In this document: positions 6,821-10,597 of the stretch, in pieces
Numbering within the stretch: the stretch's first letter is position 1
How the letters are laid out: each line of letters opens with the position of its first letter
From: Bacteroidota bacterium
GTDB taxonomy: Bacteria; Bacteroidota; Ignavibacteria; Ignavibacteriales; Ignavibacteriaceae
Assembly: GCA_024278655.1 (NCBI GenBank)
Contig: JAJRSV010000009.1
Location: 1-10,597 of the forward strand
Direction: 5' to 3'
DNA: 10,597 nt
Made by a program: the position numbers and the translations under genes
Notes under the pieces: model-generated
The model's input: the letters and a program-made list of their open reading frames with translations, nothing else
Told to the model about the DNA's origin: nothing
Database searches by the model: none

Positions 6821-6955
6821 TTTCGCCAGGTGGTGTTCTAAAGCAATTTTAAAGGATTAAAAGTCGAATGAAAAACAAACCATCAATTTCGGTTAATTTC
6901 CACACTTCAAATTCATATATTTGAGGATAATTTTTCAATAAGTTTTTCTCCCGGA

Positions 6956-9394
6956 TTGCAAACAAAAAATCTACAGATAGCTAAGATATTATTAACAGTA
7001 CTCGCCGTGCTGATTCTTCTGCTGTTTACAAAATTCAGCAGGAATATTGATGCAGCAGCGGAAAACACTTACTCTGTTATTGCAGGCGAAAGACAGCCCG
7101 ATACTAATATCGTAATCATTCACATCTCATCATCCGATTTGGAAAGCATCGGTCCGTGGCCCATCAAACGAAGTTATTACGCTTTGTTGATTAATAATCT
7201 TTCGCAGCAGGGTGTTAAAAAAATCGGGTTGGAAATTTTCCTCAGCTCGCGGATGGTAACTCAAACGGTTTACGATAAGCTGCTGAAAAATGTCATCGAA
7301 AAATCTGGCAGAGTTGTTTTGAGTTCGCTTGCAGGAAAAATATTCAGAACCGGTGATAAGTTTTACACCGATTCACTCTCGTACCCGAGTCCGAAATTAT
7401 TAAATGAGTCTTTAACAACGGGACACATCAACTACATTAAAAACAACGGCTTTGAAATTCCGCTTACGGTTGAAATGCGCGGTGAAAGTGAAAAAGCTTT
7501 TGCATATCAGTTATTCGGTGGGGAAGTAAACACTCCTTCTATTCTTATTAATTTTCATTCGTCGTGGAAACAGTTTAAGCAATACAGTCTGCTCGAGTAC
7601 TTTGAACTTGTGCAAAATAAAAGCGCGGAATTAAAGAAGCTTAAAGATAAGATAGTAATAATCGGTATAAGCGATCCGCAGATTGCATCAACAATCGAAA
7701 CGGCTTACGATGAAGCGCTGCCGGGAACTGCACTGCATGCATTTGCTCTTGATAATCTGCGTAACGGAAACTGGTTGAAAACCGATAACTACATTCCTTC
7801 GGCGGTAGTATTTGTTTTGATGGTATTAGGAACAATATTGCTTTTGCCGAAACTGAAAGCTAAACGATACTACGTTTATACTTCTTTGTTTGGAATATTT
7901 TTGATTATTTCATTTGTGGGATTCATTCTGTTCAATCAAAAGTTAGCCGATTCGTTTTTCATCCTGCCGTTTCTTTTTGTTATAACTGCTGAAGCAGTTT
8001 TCTTCCTTCTCGAAAAACAGAACATATTAAAAGGTGTGTTGGATGAAAGGGAAGTACTGAAGAAATTACTTGCAGCAAAAGAAGCCGAGTTAAACCGGCT
8101 TCAGAAAGAGTTAAACGTAGCAACCGATGACGGTTCGGTTCAGTTGGTTGAAAAGATAAAATCGCTTAAAGACGATATTGAAAAACTTAGAGAAGATGAA
8201 GAAGATAAAACCAAAGCTGATATTCCTTCCGAAGAAACGGTTAAGAATTTTCACGGCATAATTTACCGCTCCAAAGTGATGAACGAAGTTGTTGAGCTTG
8301 TTAAAAAAGCCGCTCCCGTTGATGCAACAGTTTTAATTGTAGGTGAAAGCGGAACGGGCAAGGAGTTGGTAGCACAGGCAATTCACAAATTGAGCGGCAG
8401 GAAAGATAACAACTTTGTTGCCGTTAACTGTGCGGCACTTACCGAAACGCTTCTCGAAAGCGAGCTGTTCGGGCATGTTAAAGGTGCATTTACCGGCGCT
8501 TCATCCGATAAAAAAGGAAGGTTCGAAGCAGCCGATAAAGGAACAATCTTTCTGGATGAGATAGCCGAAACATCCGATAATTTTCAGGCGAAGCTGCTGC
8601 GGGTTCTGCAAACAGGCGAGATTGAAAAGGTCGGTTCATCCCGGCAGTTTAAAGTTGATGTGCGGGTAGTAGCCGCAACCAACAGGCACCTGGAAGAAGC
8701 CGTAAAACAGAAGAAGTTCAGGGAAGACCTTTATTACCGTTTGAATGTATTTAAAATTGAGCTTCCGCCTTTGCGCGAAAGAAAGGAAGACATCGAAGCG
8801 CTTGCATCTTATTTCCTGTCGAATGAATCGAAGGAAATGAGCTTGTCGAAGTCGGCGTTAAACGCTTTGCTCGATTACGACTGGAAAGGAAATGTAAGAG
8901 AGCTTGAAGCGGTAATAAAACGCGCATTGATTTTTGCGAATGCAGAAGGAAGGGATATGATAAAATTATCAGACCTTCCGAAAGAAGTTGTAAAAGAAAG
9001 CAAGTATAATTTTGAGGATTTGGTAATTGAATCTTTGCGGGCAAAGAAGTTTTCCCACTCATCGGTGAGTGATACGGCAAAAGAATTGGGCAGCGTTAAC
9101 CGCACGATGATATCGGAGAATTTCAGGGGAGTAGTTTTTAAAACACTTTATGAAAATGGATTCGATATTGATAAAACCGTTTCGGTTATTTCAGATACAG
9201 ATGAGGGCGAAGTGAGAGAACGGGTTCGTAATAAAATTCAAACTTATATTAAAAATATTGAAAATGATTTATCGAAGATTGATGCAGATGATTTTGAAGT
9301 TGTAAAGAGCAAATTCTCATCGAAGTATAAAAATCTTCCGTCGAAGTTTCATCCATATCTGGATGAAGTGATTAAGTGGAAGATGCAATTGTAA
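6956..9394 (+). CDS. Membrane-bound CHASE2-sensor sigma-54 transcriptional activator
   Basis: An 812-residue one-component activator expected to open sigma-54 promoters in response to an extracytoplasmic signal. In order: a transmembrane helix (about 9-25); a CHASE2 domain (about 30-275, with PDTNIVIIHISSSDLESIG-WPIKR, then LKDKIVIIGIS and LPGTALHAFALDNLRNG); three transmembrane helices (about 281-299, 305-326, 334-352); a coiled coil (about 355-418); and a sigma-54 AAA+ domain with Walker A GESGTGKE (463-470), the sigma-54 contact loop GAFTGA (510-515), Walker B GTIFLDEI (529-536) and GNVRELE (645-651). The C-terminal 120 or so residues hold a helix-turn-helix-like VSDTAKELGSVNRTMISENF and a further helical tail rather than a plain Fis-type HTH. 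The start is TTG at 6956: the frame has a stop at 6869 and no ATG or GTG before it, and later starts would remove the first membrane helix. There is no Shine-Dalgarno. A probable barrel protein follows closely downstream. Confidence 0.92.
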   Translation: MQTKNLQIAKILLTVLAVLILLLFTKFSRNIDAAAENTYSVIAGERQPDTNIVIIHISSSDLESIGPWPIKRSYYALLINNLSQQGVKKIGLEIFLSSRMVTQTVYDKLLKNVIEKSGRVVLSSLAGKIFRTGDKFYTDSLSYPSPKLLNESLTTGHINYIKNNGFEIPLTVEMRGESEKAFAYQLFGGEVNTPSILINFHSSWKQFKQYSLLEYFELVQNKSAELKKLKDKIVIIGISDPQIASTIETAYDEALPGTALHAFALDNLRNGNWLKTDNYIPSAVVFVLMVLGTILLLPKLKAKRYYVYTSLFGIFLIISFVGFILFNQKLADSFFILPFLFVITAEAVFFLLEKQNILKGVLDEREVLKKLLAAKEAELNRLQKELNVATDDGSVQLVEKIKSLKDDIEKLREDEEDKTKADIPSEETVKNFHGIIYRSKVMNEVVELVKKAAPVDATVLIVGESGTGKELVAQAIHKLSGRKDNNFVAVNCAALTETLLESELFGHVKGAFTGASSDKKGRFEAADKGTIFLDEIAETSDNFQAKLLRVLQTGEIEKVGSSRQFKVDVRVVAATNRHLEEAVKQKKFREDLYYRLNVFKIELPPLRERKEDIEALASYFLSNESKEMSLSKSALNALLDYDWKGNVRELEAVIKRALIFANAEGRDMIKLSDLPKEVVKESKYNFEDLVIESLRAKKFSHSSVSDTAKELGSVNRTMISENFRGVVFKTLYENGFDIDKTVSVISDTDEGEVRERVRNKIQTYIKNIENDLSKIDADDFEVVKSKFSSKYKNLPSKFHPYLDEVIKWKMQL

Positions 9395-9433
9395 CCTTTT
9401 TAAGTTTTGTTTCGTCTTTAATCAGAAAATGAA

Positions 9434-9440
9434 AGAGGGA
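9434..9440 (+). promoter_or_regulatory. Ribosome binding site that sets the barrel protein start
   Basis: AGAGGGA stands just before the ATG at 9444, with GAGG 5 bases from it. The earlier in-frame ATG at 9429 has no such site and would put MKEGI in front of an otherwise standard signal peptide, so 9444 is preferred. Confidence 0.6.
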
Positions 9441-9443
9441 ATT

Positions 9444-10337
9444 ATGAATTACAGAAAAATACTTTTCGTTGTCTTTTTACTTTTATTTGTTTCATCTTCA
9501 CCCAGTTTATTTGCACAGGATACTACCAAAACCACCGAAGAAGAAGAATGGAACTGGGATGTAGCAGACATAAAAGGTTGGGTGAACTTCGGCAAATCGA
9601 TGCCGAGCATTTCTTTGAACTACGGTTTTACAGATGTTGATCACAAAAATATTACACAGCAGTTTGCAAACGCAGGTTTGTTCGAATTAAAGTTAGGACA
9701 CACCACGCGGAGAGTCAGTCACTACGGTAAAAATGTTATAAAATACAAGTACCATTACTTTTACGTAAGCAACATTTCAACAAGTTTAGCAGGCGGAGTA
9801 GATAACCCGAATGAACTCGATACAAAAACCTGGCGTTTTGGTTTGTCGAAATCTGCGGGCTACGGTTATAAACTTGGCAATGCAGCGGTAATTTTATACA
9901 ACACAGACTCATTCGATTGGACACGAGTTGATTTTAAGAACGCCGCTGATAGTCCTGCCGACCAAAACACAATTGACAGGTTCGATGAATCATTCCGTTT
10001 CGGCACAAGCAGCGAAGGCGGAATAAGAGTAGTAGTAACCAAGCTGATTACTCTGGAAGCAGGTTATGAGCGCTCGGTTATTTTCGAAAGGCATCTGTTC
10101 TGGAAGTGGGCAGGCAGCTTCCTGATTGAAAAAATATCGCAGGGTTTGCTTGATGCTTTCGTTAAAGAAATATTTAAATCATCGCCTTCGGCAGGACCGG
10201 TTGTTAATTTTGTTTTAAAGAATGCATTGACTTACGGAATTTACGAATTGCGACAAGAAAAAATGAACTGGCCATTTTCAAGCGCCGCTCCGCTTTCATT
10301 CGACTCGTTTAAGTTTGGTGTAACGTTTACGTTTTAA
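9444..10337 (+). CDS. Secreted protein, probable outer-membrane beta-barrel, function unknown
   Basis: I do not recognise a named family. From the ATG at 9444 the protein has 297 residues. It starts with a clear signal peptide, MNYRKILFVVFLLLF then SSSPSLFA, with cleavage predicted after LFA before QD. A short acidic stretch (TTEEEEWNWD) follows, then alternating polar/aromatic strands such as SISLNYGFTDV, FELKLGHTT, YKYHYFYVS, TWRFGLSKSAGYGYKL, FRFGTSSEGGIRVVV and ITLEAGYERSV. The last residues are FKFGVTFTF, with the terminal Phe typical of outer-membrane barrel insertion signals. One unusual helix-like insertion (about ISQGLLDAFVKEIFK to FVLKNALTYGIYEL) precedes the last strands. It lies 49 bp after the CHASE2 activator with no terminator seen between, so co-transcription is likely. 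It could be a sensor partner, a target, or unrelated. Confidence 0.78.
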   Translation: MNYRKILFVVFLLLFVSSSPSLFAQDTTKTTEEEEWNWDVADIKGWVNFGKSMPSISLNYGFTDVDHKNITQQFANAGLFELKLGHTTRRVSHYGKNVIKYKYHYFYVSNISTSLAGGVDNPNELDTKTWRFGLSKSAGYGYKLGNAAVILYNTDSFDWTRVDFKNAADSPADQNTIDRFDESFRFGTSSEGGIRVVVTKLITLEAGYERSVIFERHLFWKWAGSFLIEKISQGLLDAFVKEIFKSSPSAGPVVNFVLKNALTYGIYELRQEKMNWPFSSAAPLSFDSFKFGVTFTF

Positions 10338-10346
10338 GAATGTAAC

Positions 10347-10363
10347 ACGAAGCGAAGCTTCGT
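10347..10363. repeat. Short perfect hairpin after the barrel gene
   Basis: ACGAAGC (10347-10353) and GCTTCGT (10357-10363) form a 7-bp stem with a GAA loop, 9 bases after the barrel gene's stop. Outer arms GTAACA (10342-10347) and TGTTAC (10370-10375) offer an alternative pairing. There is no T-run afterwards, so it is not a standard intrinsic terminator, though it may stabilise the 3' end or stop polymerase weakly. Confidence 0.5.
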
Positions 10364-10393
10364 AAAGATTGTTACGCAAGAGCAAAAACCACC

Positions 10394-10449
10394 TGCCTAC
10401 GCTAAAGTTTACTATACGTAACTGAAGTGAAGTTTAGCTTCGGCGGGCA
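10394..10449. repeat. Degenerate REP-like inverted repeat in the terminal intergenic region
   Basis: The left arm TGCCTACGCTAAAG and the right arm, which contains TTTAGC, then CTTCGG and GGGCA, are imperfect inverted copies (TGCC/GGCA outside, GCTAAA/TTTAGC inside). The interior holds GTAACTGAAGTGAAG, which resembles GTAACACGAAGCGAAG in the hairpin at 10342-10362. This looks like a worn intergenic repeat. The rest of 10338-10597 is AT-rich with simple TTATTATTCATCATTCATC sequence, and I see no gene in it. Confidence 0.4.
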
Positions 10450-10597
10450 ATAAAGAAAAAGATAACCTAATTTCAAATTACCTGCTGTAATGGCAGATAG
10501 CTGTATAACTGAATGAAATATTATTATTCATCATTCATCGTTCGGTGTTCAATATTCAAAATGAAGCAAAAGCAACCGTCCCCCCTTGTGCTGTTGC

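Noticed and set aside
6829..6845. Possible sigma-54 promoter (TGGTGT...AAGCA) ahead of the CHASE2 activator
   Set aside because: The GG and GC are 9 bases apart rather than the required 10 (the alternative GG is 12 away), and TTGC is not matched. I found no acceptable -24/-12 element in the 738-812, 6722-6955 or 9395-9443 gaps.
6868..6924. An 18-codon leader reading frame beginning ATGAAAAACAAACC
   Set aside because: No ribosome binding site, no recognisable content and out of frame with the downstream gene; chance occurrence is likely in AT-rich DNA.
10561..10597. Possible start of another gene (ATGAAGCAAAAG...) open to the window edge
   Set aside because: Only 12 codons are visible, there is no ribosome binding site, and the run includes a six-C homopolymer; there is too little to call.

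Overview
The window looks like chromosomal DNA from a Bacteroidota/Chlorobiota-type bacterium, most likely near Ignavibacteria. This is inferred from gene content: a DUF3109 protein, an HslV with a short propeptide, a COG1373-type ATPase and a TTG-initiated membrane-anchored sigma-54 activator. It is also inferred from moderately AT-rich DNA and generally weak ribosome binding sites. No rRNA or tRNA gene is present to confirm it.

Layout. (1) Positions 1-737, minus strand: a classical short-chain dehydrogenase whose C-terminus runs off the window. (2) A 75-bp divergent gap. (3) Positions 813-5534, plus strand: a tightly packed five-gene run of a DUF3109 cysteine-rich protein, rpoN (sigma-54), an ICMT/NnrU-type membrane methyltransferase, hslV and hslU. 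Gaps range from a 1-bp overlap to 23 bp (counting the restored methyltransferase), and the run ends in a clear hairpin/T-run terminator at 5552-5592. The methyltransferase frame is broken at an A6 tract (3433-3438); one extra A would restore a family-like C-terminus that stops just before hslV. (4) Positions 5594-6721, minus strand: a stand-alone AAA/DUF4143 ATPase, convergent with hslU. (5) Positions 6722-6955: a non-coding divergent region with two nearly identical 26-bp palindromes, 33 bp apart, between the ATPase start and a possible rightward promoter. (6) Positions 6956-9394: a transmembrane sigma-54 activator (CHASE2 sensor, membrane segments, coiled coil, AAA+ domain, unusual C-terminus). 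It is followed 49 bp later by a secreted, probably outer-membrane beta-barrel protein of unknown function (9444-10337). (7) Positions 10338-10597: non-coding, with one short hairpin and a degenerate REP-like inverted repeat.

How the genes may work together. The window carries sigma-54 itself and an activator that should need it. The activator's CHASE2 domain is predicted to face the periplasm, so it could pass an envelope signal straight to sigma-54 transcription without a histidine kinase. The adjacent outer-membrane protein is a natural candidate partner or target, but nothing in the sequence proves this. HslV and HslU form the bacterial ATP-dependent protease; their place behind rpoN suggests co-transcription. 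The best candidates for something undescribed are the CHASE2 activator with its C-terminal domain and barrel neighbour, and the paired palindromes in front of the DUF4143 ATPase.
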